Virus record (IMG/VR): IMGVR_UViG_3300044630_004371 | Location: 22,859-86,858 of that record | DNA from: a virus | Strand: one strand, 5' to 3' | Length of the DNA stretch: 64,000 nt | In this document: in pieces, positions 26,205-36,005 of the stretch | How positions within the stretch are numbered: position 1 is the first letter of the stretch | Layout: each line of letters begins with the position of its first letter | Notes under the pieces: generated by a model | Seen by the model: the letters and a program-made list of their open reading frames with translations, nothing else | Database searches by the model: none | What the model was told of the DNA's origin: nothing | Position numbers and translations under genes: made by a program

Positions 26205-26948
26205 TTATTTTTTTTTACAATTATCAAAATGATACCTGACCATATTTGCCGATTTTTTAGCGGATAAATTACAATGAGGACAAGTAATTATTTCACGATT
26301 TTTAATTGATTCTTTTTGTTTTCTAATGCTATCATCACTTCTTTTACTACCTAATTTTAATTCTGATAATATTTTTTTTGTTTTGTCCGTGTGGTGTTTT
26401 CCAAACATAGAGTTTTTTTCTCCTTTTGATGTACCATTAATTCTTTTAGTTTCCTTTTGTTTATTTATCTGTTCAATCGGTTTTGGAACCCCTTTTTGAG
26501 ATTCACTAATTTTTTTATTTCTTTCAAGTATGAAAGTGGGATTATTTAATCTTGTTTCATTCCACTTGTTTTTCATTGATTCGGAAATTTTTTTTATTCT
26601 ATTTTCTTTCTCATCTGTCGGTTTGTCACTTTCAGTTTTTCTTTTCCTTTCATAAATTTCTTTTTTTTGTGGATTATTAGAAATTGTATCTCCCCCATTT
26701 CCTCCTAATGCAATATTATAACCTTCTTTTATAGAATTAAAATAATTAATCCAATAAACTTCTCTTTCTAACCAAGTTTTTTCATTTTCACATTCTTCAA
26801 TCACTTCTTTAACAAAGTTATCTTTACCATATTTCACTATAGCTTGTTTCAATATTTTACCAGAACCAAGATACTTATCGTTGTTGTGTTTATCCTTACC
26901 TATATAAATTTTCCCGTTAATCAAATTTGTTGTTTTGTATATAATCAT
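26205..26948 (-). CDS. GIY-YIG homing endonuclease splitting thyA
   Basis: 247 residues. N-terminal nuclease: MIIYKTTNLINGKIYIGKD (GIY-YIG core), then the catalytic Glu-containing region EVYWINYFNS and YNIALGGNGG. A very basic linker (~90-200) leads to a C-terminal zinc-finger-like unit CPHCNLSAKKSANMVRYHFDNC. I-TevI of T4 belongs to the same class and sits in an intron of the same target gene. Here the space around the ORF (about 73 and 4 bases) is too small for an intron core, so it is a free-standing gene that cut thyA into two reading frames. Confidence 0.9.
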   Translation of the reverse strand: MIIYKTTNLINGKIYIGKDKHNNDKYLGSGKILKQAIVKYGKDNFVKEVIEECENEKTWLEREVYWINYFNSIKEGYNIALGGNGGDTISNNPQKKEIYERKRKTESDKPTDEKENRIKKISESMKNKWNETRLNNPTFILERNKKISESQKGVPKPIEQINKQKETKRINGTSKGEKNSMFGKHHTDKTKKILSELKLGSKRSDDSIRKQKESIKNREIITCPHCNLSAKKSANMVRYHFDNCKKK

Positions 26949-26963
26949 AATAATATCTTTATT

Positions 26964-26973
26964 AATAAATATA
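26964..26973 (-). promoter_or_regulatory. Late-type promoter box, variant (TATATTTATT)
   Basis: About 15 bases ahead of the endonuclease ATG; lies in the inserted DNA. Confidence 0.35.
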
Positions 26974-27004
26974 CAAAAAAACCAAAAAAACTCAATAAGA
27001 ATAG

Positions 27005-27322
27005 TTATTTATTTGAATTTTTTTCTAACTTTTCACACTCTTCCAAATAAGAACGGTAAGCGTCTCCTGTCCAGATATTACAGTCGTTTTCTAATAGATA
27101 CTCTATTGATGTATCACCGCGTAAAAACCAAATAAGTTCAGTAACCATTGTTTTAAACGCCATCTTCTTGGTAGTCAACAATGGAAAACCATCACTCATT
27201 TTATGACGAATTTGTCTACCAAATACCGATAGCACTTCTCCATTTCTGGTTTGTTTCTTTACTCCATTATCTAAGATGTCTTGGAGTAGGTCTGTGTAAC
27301 TTTTATCTAATGTGTTACTCAT
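27005..27322 (-). CDS. thyA: Thymidylate synthase, N-terminal fragment
   Basis: 105 residues with the thymidylate synthase N-terminus: [35 protein letters not shown] (phosphate-binding Arg) and [28 protein letters not shown]. It ends KNSNK and a stop where the GIY-YIG gene has entered. The C-terminal half is at 25205. Starts eight bases inside the previous gene. Confidence 0.92.
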   Translation of the reverse strand: MSNTLDKSYTDLLQDILDNGVKKQTRNGEVLSVFGRQIRHKMSDGFPLLTTKKMAFKTMVTELIWFLRGDTSIEYLLENDCNIWTGDAYRSYLEECEKLEKNSNK

Positions 27323-27965
27323 AACTTTCTATTGTTTTATCGTTGTATGTTATTGTGATTAGTTTGGTTGGGATATTAAAATCATCTAAAAAGCGATGTG
27401 ATGGTAATGCCATTCTATCCCATGGAAATTGTTTATCTTTTGGATAATAATCAAAACGGATACGCCATCTTTCTTCTTCACTTAACTCTCTTTCCGCAAT
27501 CTTTAATCCCCACTTTTCACTGAACTCTGGATTGGTTTTACATTCAAAAACAAAAAGTTCTTTTGTGGGGATGTCATCACAACCTAAAAAATAATTGTGG
27601 TAATTATCGTAAGCCTTATCCAATAAATCACTTTCCTCAAGTGTATTTTTCTGAATAGTTTGTTTTTCTATAGCTTTAAAGATTGAAAATTTTTTATTGG
27701 TATGTTTTAAATTATTTAAAACACCGCTCTCTTCCCATTTTTTTAAAATTTCTTCTTTTTCCCTTATAATTTTATTTTGAATATTAATACCAGCACTCCA
27801 ATTTAACCACTTTATTACAAATAAATAAGTTATTTTATCATCTTCGGTTATCTTTCTCCAATCCAATTTTCGAAACCCAATAGTTGGGATTAAATAGCAT
27901 AATTCTTCTTCTCCGAAATGTAAGCTAATTTTATCTGTTAATGTAATATCGTAATTTTTTAACAT
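27315..27965 (-). CDS. Hypothetical protein
   Basis: 216 residues from ATG 27965 ([12 protein letters not shown]), four bases after the upstream stop; a GTG at 27980 is an alternative. Contains [61 protein letters not shown]. No family recognised. Overlaps the thyA N-fragment, so they share a message. Confidence 0.7.
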   Translation of the reverse strand: MLKNYDITLTDKISLHFGEEELCYLIPTIGFRKLDWRKITEDDKITYLFVIKWLNWSAGINIQNKIIREKEEILKKWEESGVLNNLKHTNKKFSIFKAIEKQTIQKNTLEESDLLDKAYDNYHNYFLGCDDIPTKELFVFECKTNPEFSEKWGLKIAERELSEEERWRIRFDYYPKDKQFPWDRMALPSHRFLDDFNIPTKLITITYNDKTIESYE

Positions 27966-27969
27966 GGTT

Positions 27970-28449
27970 TTAAGCTTCACTTGTTTCTGGTTGAGGGTTA
28001 GTTACTTTATAGTAAGCGGCCATTTTGCTTTCCAATTTACGAAGGATATCATTATCAACTTTTCCAGTGCTTATGTAGTTGGCAACCATAGCAGCCATAA
28101 TTTCCATCATATTTTTAGAAACACCTTCAGTTGAAGCCTTTTCTTCAGCTACTTTCAGTTCATCAACTTCTTTTAAGATAGATTTAATAGTGTTTTCATC
28201 AAGCTTGTCCAATTTTTCAAAGTTGGTATATTTTTTCTTTATGTAAGTGCTAAATGTTATCCCATTACTATCAGATGTTTCAAATCTTGTGTAGTCAGTT
28301 AATTCAACATTAGGATATTTGTATTGCCCTCCATTGTTAAAGATTACTGTTAAGTCTTTGGTTAGTGTGTCAAATATTGAAGCGCAAATTGTTGAAGACG
28401 AATACATTGCCTTTATTTTTCCATTTTTTTCTTGTTTTTTAATAATCAT
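27970..28449 (-). CDS. KTSC-domain protein
   Basis: 159 residues. Residues ~15-75 match the KTSC domain pattern: MYSSSTICASIFD, LTVIFNNGGQYKYPNVEL, then SNGITFSTYIKKKY. The domain is common in phages and in fusions with nucleic-acid enzymes; its role is not established. The C-terminal part is helical (NMMEIMAAMVANYISTGK). Located upstream of the thyA unit. Confidence 0.75.
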   Translation of the reverse strand: MIIKKQEKNGKIKAMYSSSTICASIFDTLTKDLTVIFNNGGQYKYPNVELTDYTRFETSDSNGITFSTYIKKKYTNFEKLDKLDENTIKSILKEVDELKVAEEKASTEGVSKNMMEIMAAMVANYISTGKVDNDILRKLESKMAAYYKVTNPQPETSEA

Positions 28450-28472
28450 TTAATCATTTATTTATTTATTTG

Positions 28473-28709
28473 TTATTTTGAATGAGTTTTATAAGCAGCG
28501 ATATCCTTTAATGGGAAAATCTTACCAGTACTGGTCAAGGCATCTTTTATTTCATCTCTTTCATCTATTATTACTATAATATAATCACCAGTTATCATAA
28601 GTCCACAGTCTTCAAAACTTATATTTATTGTAGATGGAAGACTAGAATCGTCTGTTTTAAGTAATAATTCTACTTTTCCAAATTTGGGAGCCATGTTTGA
28701 TGTCATCAT
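28473..28709 (-). CDS. Small hypothetical protein
   Basis: 78 residues, mixed alpha/beta (KVELLLKTDDSSLPSTINISFEDCGLMITGDYIIVIIDE). Two adjacent ATG codons at 28709 and 28706. First gene of a minus-strand unit with a promoter immediately upstream. Not recognised. Confidence 0.65.
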   Translation of the reverse strand: MMTSNMAPKFGKVELLLKTDDSSLPSTINISFEDCGLMITGDYIIVIIDERDEIKDALTSTGKIFPLKDIAAYKTHSK

Positions 28710-28721
28710 TTACTTTTTATA

Positions 28722-28753
28722 CAAAGATACTAATATTTATTTAAAGAATCAAG
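28722..28753 (-). promoter_or_regulatory. Promoter (CTTG-N20-TATCTTTG), divergent
   Basis: Minus-strand promoter for the gene at 28473; ends three bases from the start of the opposite promoter for clpC, so the two compete or are co-regulated. Confidence 0.65.
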
Positions 28754-28755
28754 CA

Positions 28756-28787
28756 CTTGTTAGATTAAAAATAATGTAGTATATTTG
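28756..28787 (+). promoter_or_regulatory. Middle-type promoter (CTTG-N20-TATATTTG) of clpC
   Basis: CTTG 28756-28759, 20-base spacer, TATATTTG 28780-28787, 14 bases ahead of the ATG at 28802. Confidence 0.7.
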
Positions 28788-28801
28788 CATAAATTAAACC
28801 T

Positions 28802-31315
28802 ATGAATAGAGAGATTTACCCAAAGGTAAAATTGATAATTACCCAATCAATGAAGGAGGCCAAGTCTTTTGATGATGTTAAAGTTAGACCAGAACACATA
28901 GTTATGTCTATTTTATTAGACGATGACAATGAATGTGTTAAAATACTTAAAAAGTTGAATGTAAATACAATAGATTTGTATGATAAAATAAGTGAATATC
29001 TTAGGTTAAATGATTTAACACCTAGGGTTATTAATTCGACCAAAACCAAACTTCCTTTTTCTGATGAAACCAAATCGGTTATAAAAGACTTGGATAAAGA
29101 ATGTGAAAAAATGAATGATAATATGATAGACACAACACATATATTGTTATCTATCTTATCAAAAAAATTACCATCGACCAAAATATTGAATGAGGTTTAT
29201 GATATAAATTATAACAGTTTTATGAAAGAAATGAAAAAAATTAAAGATGGTTTTAAGGGCAACGTATACGGTGCGGCTTACGAAGGGGATGAAGGGGATG
29301 AACAAGAATCGTTAAAAAGAAAATCCAAACAAGTTGATGGAAAAAGCAAAACACCTGTATTAGATAATTTTTGTAGAGATATATCCAAGGCTGTGGATAA
29401 AGATGAAATAGACCCAGTTGTTGGTCGTAAAATAGAAATCAAACGTGTTTCACAAATTCTATCTAGAAGAAAGAAAAACAATCCAATATTGATTGGTGAA
29501 CCAGGGGTTGGTAAGAGTTCTATTGTAGAAGGTCTTGCTCAACTCATCAAAGATGGCAACGCACCCAGAACACTTATTGGTAAGAAAATATTCATGTTGG
29601 ACCTAGCATCACTGGTAGCTGGTACCAAATATCGTGGCCAATTTGAAGAAAGAATGAAAGCTGTTTTGGAAGAATGTAAAGCCAACCCAGACATCATTTT
29701 ATTTATTGATGAATTACACACAATCATTGGTGCTGGTAATGCGTCTGGTTCGCTAGATGCTTCAAACATATTTAAACCAGCGTTGGCACGTGGTGAAATA
29801 CAAATAATTGGTGCTACTACTCTTGATGAATATCGTGAGAATATTGAAAAAGACGGTGCTTTGACAAGACGTTTCCAACAAGTATTAGTTGAAGAACCTA
29901 CACTTGAAGAAACCAAAATTATCCTTATGAACATCAAGGATAAATACGAAAAACATCACAAGGTAAAATATACTGAAGAAGCTATTGATGAGTGTGTTAA
30001 ATTAGCAGACCGTTATATCACGGAAAGAAGTATGCCAGATAAAGCTATTGATATCATGGATGAAGCTGGTGCGTCAACCAATGTAACGCTTGAAAAACCA
30101 GAAGAAATGAAACAACTTGAAGCTAAAAAGCTTGAAATAAACGAAAGAAAGAAAGAAGTTGTTATAAAACAAAAATATGAAGAAGCTGCCAAGCTTAGAG
30201 ATGAAGAAAAAAAAGTAATTGAAGAGCTTCAAAATGTTATGAATAAATGGAACGAAAGACTTGAAAAGAAAACTACCGAAGTTGGTGTTGAATTGATTTC
30301 GGAGGTTGTGTCTATGATGACTGGTATTCCTTTGACCAAAATTTCTTCTCAAGAAAGCAAACGTCTGATGAATATGGACAAAGAACTCATGGGCAAAATT
30401 ATTGGCCAAGATGCCGCTGTTAGCAAAGTGGTTAAAGCGATAAAAAGAAGTAGATTGGGTCTTAAAGATAAAAACAAACCAACAAGCTTTATCTTTATGG
30501 GTGGTAGCGGTACTGGAAAAACCCTATTAGCTAAAAAAATAGCTGAAAAATTATATGGAGATGTTGATTCTTTAGTTAGATTTGATATGAGTGAATACAT
30601 GGAGAAACATTCCGTTTCAAAATTAATAGGTTCCCCAAATGGTTATGTTGGTTATGAACAGGGTGGTCAATTAACTGAAAAAATAAGAAGAAAACCGTAC
30701 TCAATCATTCTATTAGATGAAATTGAAAAAGCACACGAAGATGTTTTTAATATATTCTTACAAGTTTTTGATGAAGGTCATTTAACTGATGGATTAGGTA
30801 GGAAAGTTAATTTTAAAAATACCATTTTTATTATGACCTCTAATATTGGTGTTAAAGAATTAAATTCTTTCGGTTCATCTCTAGGTTTTCAAACTACAGA
30901 TACTATCTTAAACCAAGAAAATAGAAATAAAAATATACTAGAAAAAGCTTTAAAAAATAAATTTAAACCAGAATTTTTAAATAGAATTGATGAAATCATT
31001 ATATTTAAAGGTCTTTCATCAGAAGACATACATAAAATAATTTATCTTGAGATTGAAAACCTTGAAAAACGTTTATTAGAAATGAATTTTAAGTTAAAAA
31101 TTTCAAAAGAAGCTGTAGAATATTTAGCAAAACAAGGTTATGATGAAGCTTATGGTGCTAGACCAATAGCTAGGGCCATCCAACATTATGTTGAAGATGC
31201 AGTGGCCGATGAAATCCTTAACGGAAACATCAAAGAAGGTGAAACCATAACCATAGGATTTGAAGTTGAAAAAGAACAAATAACCATTAAATCAAACAAA
31301 ACAAAAACAAAATAA
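28802..31315 (+). CDS. clpC: ClpC-type AAA+ unfoldase
   Basis: 837 residues. Clp N-domain repeats at ~1-145; first AAA+ module with Walker [10 protein letters not shown] (~231), Walker [11 protein letters not shown] and sensor region [15 protein letters not shown]; a UVR-like helical motif near 450-475 typical of ClpC; second module with [10 protein letters not shown] (~566), [14 protein letters not shown] and IFIMTSNIG. Near residue 694 SSLGFQTTD matches the [LIV]GF loop that docks on ClpP, so it could feed host ClpP. ATPases of this class unfold proteins for degradation. A phage copy may redirect host proteolysis. It has its own promoter and terminator. Confidence 0.93.
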   Translation: MNREIYPKVKLIITQSMKEAKSFDDVKVRPEHIVMSILLDDDNECVKILKKLNVNTIDLYDKISEYLRLNDLTPRVINSTKTKLPFSDETKSVIKDLDKECEKMNDNMIDTTHILLSILSKKLPSTKILNEVYDINYNSFMKEMKKIKDGFKGNVYGAAYEGDEGDEQESLKRKSKQVDGKSKTPVLDNFCRDISKAVDKDEIDPVVGRKIEIKRVSQILSRRKKNNPILIGEPGVGKSSIVEGLAQLIKDGNAPRTLIGKKIFMLDLASLVAGTKYRGQFEERMKAVLEECKANPDIILFIDELHTIIGAGNASGSLDASNIFKPALARGEIQIIGATTLDEYRENIEKDGALTRRFQQVLVEEPTLEETKIILMNIKDKYEKHHKVKYTEEAIDECVKLADRYITERSMPDKAIDIMDEAGASTNVTLEKPEEMKQLEAKKLEINERKKEVVIKQKYEEAAKLRDEEKKVIEELQNVMNKWNERLEKKTTEVGVELISEVVSMMTGIPLTKISSQESKRLMNMDKELMGKIIGQDAAVSKVVKAIKRSRLGLKDKNKPTSFIFMGGSGTGKTLLAKKIAEKLYGDVDSLVRFDMSEYMEKHSVSKLIGSPNGYVGYEQGGQLTEKIRRKPYSIILLDEIEKAHEDVFNIFLQVFDEGHLTDGLGRKVNFKNTIFIMTSNIGVKELNSFGSSLGFQTTDTILNQENRNKNILEKALKNKFKPEFLNRIDEIIIFKGLSSEDIHKIIYLEIENLEKRLLEMNFKLKISKEAVEYLAKQGYDEAYGARPIARAIQHYVEDAVADEILNGNIKEGETITIGFEVEKEQITIKSNKTKTK

Positions 31316-31316
31316 C

Positions 31317-31343
31317 AAAAGGCCCAATTTTTTGGGCCTTTTT
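31317..31343 (+). terminator. Terminator of clpC
   Basis: Stem AAAAGGCCCAA / TTGGGCCTTTTT immediately after the stop at 31315. Confidence 0.9.
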
Positions 31344-31344
31344 G

Positions 31345-31353
31345 ATATTTATA
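31345..31353 (+). promoter_or_regulatory. Late-type promoter box ATATTTATA
   Basis: Directly behind the clpC terminator and only three bases ahead of the ATG at 31357. Confidence 0.5.
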
Positions 31354-31356
31354 GTT

Positions 31357-31758
31357 ATGAAACCAATAATTAAACAACTTTTAAGAGAAAGATTGATGGG
31401 AAAAGAAGAGGCTGATTTAAGAGCAGTTGCTGATTTTGTCAACTTTGCCAAAGAATTTTTAGGTATTACAGATGATATAAAAATTAAATTGGCGTTTGAA
31501 AGAACATCAGACCTTAAAACAACAGCTTATTACAGCATGTTGGGTGAGTTGGTTGTCTACGCCAAAGATAGGGCTATTATCGATATCTGTCGTTCAATTG
31601 CACATGAATTGGTTCACCATAAACAAAACCTTGAAGAGCGATTGGTCAACGCTGTTAAAGACGGTGAAGACGGAAGTCCTATTGAAAACGAGGCCAACGC
31701 TGTAGCTGGTGTCATTATCAGAAAGTATGGCAAAATAAAACCAGAAATTTATATATAA
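31357..31758 (+). CDS. Tagged small zinc metalloprotease-like protein
   Basis: 133 residues from ATG 31357, which begins the class I tag MKPIIKQLLRERLMG (L-R-E site); an earlier in-frame start would add five residues and break the tag. Zincin motif SIAHELVHHKQ near residue 88 with a downstream Glu in PIENEANAVAG (third-ligand candidate). First gene of a four-gene plus-strand unit of probable packaged proteins. Small size suggests a minimal peptidase core. Confidence 0.75.
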   Translation: MKPIIKQLLRERLMGKEEADLRAVADFVNFAKEFLGITDDIKIKLAFERTSDLKTTAYYSMLGELVVYAKDRAIIDICRSIAHELVHHKQNLEERLVNAVKDGEDGSPIENEANAVAGVIIRKYGKIKPEIYI

Positions 31759-31809
31759 AAAATGTGGTACATATTAAAAACATAATATAAAAGTTAAAAC
31801 CAAAAATTT

Positions 31810-32685
31810 ATGTATAATACAAAGTTATTATTAAAAGAAGAATTGATGCTCAATGATAGAAAAAATCTATTATCCGAGCATTCTATTTCTTTAATTAATA
31901 ATCAAGCGTATGTAAACCATGTCTTGGGTATTGACTGTGTCTTAAATGAACACAATTCATTGAGCTTAAGACGAGCAATCATCAATGAACAATTGATTGC
32001 TGAGGCGATGCTGGATTCAATAAACAAATACATAGGTATTGCTTATGAAAAAGGCAAAGAAAAAACCCTAGAAGTTGTTGATAGCATAAAGAATTTAAAA
32101 GACATAGCAAAATTGGTGAAGGATTTAATGTTGGACCCAGACTTGATGCGGACAGCTCTTAATCACCTTCAAATAAGTTTGGTCGATACCATGAAACGCA
32201 TAACGGATAGTGTAACCAAGATATTAACCACTATAAAGTTTAATATAGAGGGGTTTACTGATAAATTTAGCAAGTTGATTGAACATATAAGCAATGTAAG
32301 TGAAAAACTACTTAGTGAATCAGGGTGGACAGGTTTTCTAATCATCCTATCCTTTACGACCTTATTGGCTTATTTAGAGAAAACTTATATTGATGGAATG
32401 TTAACAAAAGGATTGGACTTTATTACTAAAAATGCTGGTATGGTTTCTATGATAGCAAATATTTTTGATAAATTCAAAGAACTTAAAGGGTTGGTTTTAA
32501 GTGCAGTAGACATCAAACCAATTCTTTCTTGGTTTGCCAGTGTAGGTGTCGGAGCAGCAGCTGGGGCTACAGTCGGAGCAGCATTCGCAGCCGTAGATAT
32601 AATAAATTTAATGGGTAAAATATTAGCACCAGTTATCAAATCAATCGATTGGGGTAAAAAATTACAAAAAAAACCACAAGTTTAA
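31810..32685 (+). CDS. Membrane-active candidate ejection protein
   Basis: 291 residues. The N-terminus (MYNTKLLLKEELML...LLSEHS) has a degenerate tag with L-K-E and L-S-E sites. Long amphipathic helices follow (~95-165), then hydrophobic segments near 175-190 and 235-275 (VGVGAAAGATVGAAFAAVDII). Composition fits a protein stored in the head that enters the host membrane on ejection, but it could also be an ordinary membrane protein. Ends four bases before the next gene. Confidence 0.6.
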   Translation: MYNTKLLLKEELMLNDRKNLLSEHSISLINNQAYVNHVLGIDCVLNEHNSLSLRRAIINEQLIAEAMLDSINKYIGIAYEKGKEKTLEVVDSIKNLKDIAKLVKDLMLDPDLMRTALNHLQISLVDTMKRITDSVTKILTTIKFNIEGFTDKFSKLIEHISNVSEKLLSESGWTGFLIILSFTTLLAYLEKTYIDGMLTKGLDFITKNAGMVSMIANIFDKFKELKGLVLSAVDIKPILSWFASVGVGAAAGATVGAAFAAVDIINLMGKILAPVIKSIDWGKKLQKKPQV

Positions 32686-32689
32686 AAAT

Positions 32690-33904
32690 ATGCCATATAC
32701 TCATAGAAAAGTAGGAGACAAACAATGCGTCTATAAAAAATACACAGGTTCCAAGGTTGGTTGTACAAAAGGTGATGTGAATAAATATCTAGCCGCATTA
32801 CACGCCAATGCCAATGAATCAGTAACAGAATCCAACACTTTAAAAGGTGGCAGTGATACAAAATATCCATACCCTATTTATAAAGGTGATGTATCAACAT
32901 TAAAAACAGATGGTGAAGGGGTATCTTTTTTCACAAGAGATAAAGAAGCTGCCGATTACTATACTTCTTCAAGACAACAACAAGGAATAAGTCCTAAAAC
33001 AAATAGCACATTTAAGGGATATTTACATACAAAAAACCCTTTGATTGTAGATGCTTTAAAACCAAGTCCTATAGAATTAAAAGACGCAAATGGAAATGTA
33101 TTAGGTATTTTTGGACAGGGTGATTATATCCAAGCAGTAAAAGATGCTGGGTATGACGCAATCATAATAAATAAAAAATTCGGCACCCATTTAGATGGAT
33201 GGGAAATCATCTCGTTCGATAGGAAACAAATAATACCAAAAACAATGGATTCAATTACGGAAATTAACAAACTTAAAGGTGGCAAGTCTGATAAAATGTC
33301 TGTTGAAAATATAGCAAAAAAGTTTAAGGTATCAGTTGGTAAAATACAAGCTCAAATACAAAAGGGTATCAAGATTGAAATGGAACATACTTCCGATAAA
33401 GAAAAAGCGACAGAAATAGCCATGGACCACGTATCTGAATTCCCAGATTACTATGATAGACTTATTAAAATGGAAAAGAAAGCCGATAAAAAATGGGCTC
33501 TAGATGAAAATAAAAGTCTAATTAAACGTTTATTAAATGAAAATTTAAATAAGAGAGAATCTTTAAATAATTTATTATTAAATTTTGGAATGTTAACAAC
33601 GCTGGGTTTTTCACAAATAACTAAAATGGGTAAAGATGAAGAAGCAACCAAGGAATTAACTTTAATGATGCAAAACATTAGAAAACCAATAATAAATGGA
33701 ATGCCATATGTTAAATTAATAGAAAATATAAATGTATTGGTAAATAATCCAAAATTACTTTCAGCTGTTGTTAATAAAGTTAGAGAATTTTTAATCTACA
33801 TAAAACCAAGGATAATTAAATATGTTCAAGATAGTGATGTTAAAACTAATTGGTTGGGGAAAATTGAGAATTTAGAAAAACTATATTTGGAAGTAATAAA
33901 ATAA
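32690..33904 (+). CDS. ADP-ribosyltransferase-like packaged protein with internal tag
   Basis: 404 residues. N-terminus with a paired-Cys motif (CVYKKYTGSKVGCTKG). Residues ~60-190 resemble small phage and toxin ADP-ribosyltransferases: YPIYKGDVSTL, VSFFTRDKEAADYY, KGYLHTKNPLIVDA, AGYDAIIINKK and WEIISFDRKQI. Residues ~205-270 (IKIEMEHTSDKEKATEIAMDHVSEFPDYYDRLIKME) look like the DUF5661 type. At ~277 an internal class I tag, KSLIKRLLNENLN, precedes a separate ~115-residue helical domain. T4 packages its own ADP-ribosyltransferase Alt, a useful parallel. Catalytic residues cannot be assigned by eye. Confidence 0.6.
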   Translation: MPYTHRKVGDKQCVYKKYTGSKVGCTKGDVNKYLAALHANANESVTESNTLKGGSDTKYPYPIYKGDVSTLKTDGEGVSFFTRDKEAADYYTSSRQQQGISPKTNSTFKGYLHTKNPLIVDALKPSPIELKDANGNVLGIFGQGDYIQAVKDAGYDAIIINKKFGTHLDGWEIISFDRKQIIPKTMDSITEINKLKGGKSDKMSVENIAKKFKVSVGKIQAQIQKGIKIEMEHTSDKEKATEIAMDHVSEFPDYYDRLIKMEKKADKKWALDENKSLIKRLLNENLNKRESLNNLLLNFGMLTTLGFSQITKMGKDEEATKELTLMMQNIRKPIINGMPYVKLIENINVLVNNPKLLSAVVNKVREFLIYIKPRIIKYVQDSDVKTNWLGKIENLEKLYLEVIK

Positions 33905-33939
33905 AAGCTCAAATTAAAAAGGGTTGAAAAAAATGGGTA

Positions 33940-35670
33940 ATGAAAAAAAAAATAAATGAACGTGAAATTGATGGGGATATGGTTATTCATTTCATCAAAA
34001 TTTTGGAAAAATCAAATATAGTCCCACGTGATTCATATAAAAACACAAAATTAATAGAAACGATAACAGCAATCATATCAATGTCTGAAAACGATTTTTA
34101 TAATTATATAAAGGAAAACCCTAATCGTAATGTTCAAATGATTCGAACTGAATTCAATGATTGGAAACAAGTATATGGTAAGATTAGTGAAGGTGTGAAA
34201 AATTATCTTGCAACAGCAGCGTTAGGTTTAGGTTTAATGGGAACCCCTAACATCACAAAGGGTTCAAATTTAACACAAATAGTTCAAAATCAATCACATA
34301 AAATTTTAAACACGGTAAGTTTCGATGCTTATCAACCAACATCAAACCCAGATTTAGATTTGGTTCATGGTGCTTTAGGTTCAAATAGGTTACAAGATGA
34401 TTTTGAAAAAAGAGTTGAACAAGAATTGTCAAGGCAAGTAAAAAATGGCAATACACCTAGTGTGTCTAATATACAAGTAAAAACATATGTACAAGGTGAT
34501 AGAATAATAACCAAAGCATCTTGTGATATCATTCAATCTGAGGATGGAATTGCCTATACACATTTCACAACTAGGGGTTCAATAGGTTCCAATTATGATA
34601 AAAGACATGATATCCAAATAAATGGACTAATTAACAGATTAGAAAACTACTACGGGGGAGTTGCTAAACAAATTGGTAACCCTATTGATATTTCTTTTAC
34701 ATTAAACGGTAGTATTATAACCTATAGACAAAGTTTCTTTGTTGCATCCGATACCAAAAGTCTAATAAAAATAAATTTTGAAAGTAAAGAAATTATTGGT
34801 TCCGATATTAATGATTTGAGAAATAAATTAAATTCGGAAACGCAAAACATTTATATAGACGTTAACTCTATTAATGTTGATATGAATAATTATAAAATAT
34901 CCTACAAAATTGGTAATGTTAAAATATATAAAATTTCTTTATTATTTGACGATTCTGGTAATTTACAAAATAGATTGAAAAATGTAAAGATACAAAACCA
35001 AACCTTTAAAGAAATTAAAGTGGGCAAGGTAGGTAATTTAGAATGGGTTGTTGGTTTAATACCTTATGAAGAAAAAGTAAATGAAGGTACCAAATCTTTG
35101 ATTAAACGTATTATTCGTGAGAAATTTGAAATAGTTAAAAATGTCCTTGATATTCAAGAACCATTTGATTCTATGAAAATTATTAAAATTAACGGTAGAA
35201 ATGTTTATGTGTTATTTGGAAATGTTGATTATTATGAAAATAAAGAATCGATTCTAGCATTAAAAAGAAAATCTAATGATATCTCCATTAATCACGATAA
35301 TTATCATAAATTTTTAATAGAAGCAAAAAATAGATTTTTTAGTATTCCAGAATTAAAAAATGTTGGAACTGTTATCTCAATTGAAACGACAGCCCCGATT
35401 ACTGATGAATTATCTGATGCGCTTAACCTTCCTTATAAAAAACATGGGTTTTTAAAACAAAATTCAAATTTCAAAATGAAAGACGTACCCTTAGATAAAC
35501 GTTCAGAAGTTAAAAATTTATTTAACCTAAACTTTGATATCAAAAATAATGAATCAATATGTATTCTAGATGATTTTATAACGACTGGAACATCATTTAA
35601 AAATGCGTTTAGTCTATTACCAAACAATGTTGATTCTGTTGGTGTGTGTTTATTTATTTTAAAAAGCTAA
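33940..35670 (+). CDS. Two-part protein: unknown domain, internal tag, phosphoribosyltransferase-like domain
   Basis: 576 residues. Residues 1-380 are unrecognised (beta-rich; VKNYLATAALGLGLMG near 90 is weakly hydrophobic). At ~384 stands an internal tag, KSLIKRIIREKFEI, with an I-R-E site. Residues ~400-576 form a phosphoribosyltransferase-like domain, with the PRPP loop SICILDDFITTGTSFKNA near 535. This layout looks like two cargo proteins fused at a cleavable tag. Last gene of the cargo unit. Confidence 0.6.
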   Translation: MKKKINEREIDGDMVIHFIKILEKSNIVPRDSYKNTKLIETITAIISMSENDFYNYIKENPNRNVQMIRTEFNDWKQVYGKISEGVKNYLATAALGLGLMGTPNITKGSNLTQIVQNQSHKILNTVSFDAYQPTSNPDLDLVHGALGSNRLQDDFEKRVEQELSRQVKNGNTPSVSNIQVKTYVQGDRIITKASCDIIQSEDGIAYTHFTTRGSIGSNYDKRHDIQINGLINRLENYYGGVAKQIGNPIDISFTLNGSIITYRQSFFVASDTKSLIKINFESKEIIGSDINDLRNKLNSETQNIYIDVNSINVDMNNYKISYKIGNVKIYKISLLFDDSGNLQNRLKNVKIQNQTFKEIKVGKVGNLEWVVGLIPYEEKVNEGTKSLIKRIIREKFEIVKNVLDIQEPFDSMKIIKINGRNVYVLFGNVDYYENKESILALKRKSNDISINHDNYHKFLIEAKNRFFSIPELKNVGTVISIETTAPITDELSDALNLPYKKHGFLKQNSNFKMKDVPLDKRSEVKNLFNLNFDIKNNESICILDDFITTGTSFKNAFSLLPNNVDSVGVCLFILKS

Positions 35671-35710
35671 ATCAATTGTATAAACATATTCAAATGATTT
35701 TTATAAGTGT

Positions 35711-35983
35711 TTAAGCCAATTTAAATTCAAAATCATTTGCGTAAAATCTTTTCGAACCAAATTCAACAACATATTCACCACTAGTTTCCCTACCAATGTA
35801 TTCACCTTTCATACTTGGGGTAATCGTTTTATCACCAATTTGCTTTTCTTCACCAACCCAAACAATTTCATCACCTCTTTTTAATTCTACACTTTCTTTT
35901 ATTATCATTTTAGTTTTCAAGTATCTTTTTTCAACCAAAATATTGGTTTTACTTATGTTTAATTTTTTATCTGATTTTCTCAT
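35711..35983 (-). CDS. Small hypothetical protein, SH3-like barrel
   Basis: 90 residues. Basic N-terminus (MRKSDKKLNISKTNILVEKRYLK), then a compact beta region (ELKRGDEIVWVG; GEYIGRETSGEYVVEFGSKRFYANDFEF) like a small SH3-type barrel. An internal ATG at MIIKES is an alternative start; the late-type box favours 35983. Function unknown. Confidence 0.6.
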   Translation of the reverse strand: MRKSDKKLNISKTNILVEKRYLKTKMIIKESVELKRGDEIVWVGEEKQIGDKTITPSMKGEYIGRETSGEYVVEFGSKRFYANDFEFKLA

Positions 35984-35996
35984 AGTATCTTTTTAA

Positions 35997-36005
35997 TATA
36001 AATAT
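35997..36005 (-). promoter_or_regulatory. Late-type promoter box ATATTTATA
   Basis: About 13 bases ahead of the ATG at 35983. Confidence 0.45.

Noticed and set aside
26201-27004. A group I intron in thyA, as in T4 td
   Set aside because: Only about 73 bases before and 4 after the GIY-YIG ORF are free, no intron core elements are seen, and the C-terminal part has its own start codon.
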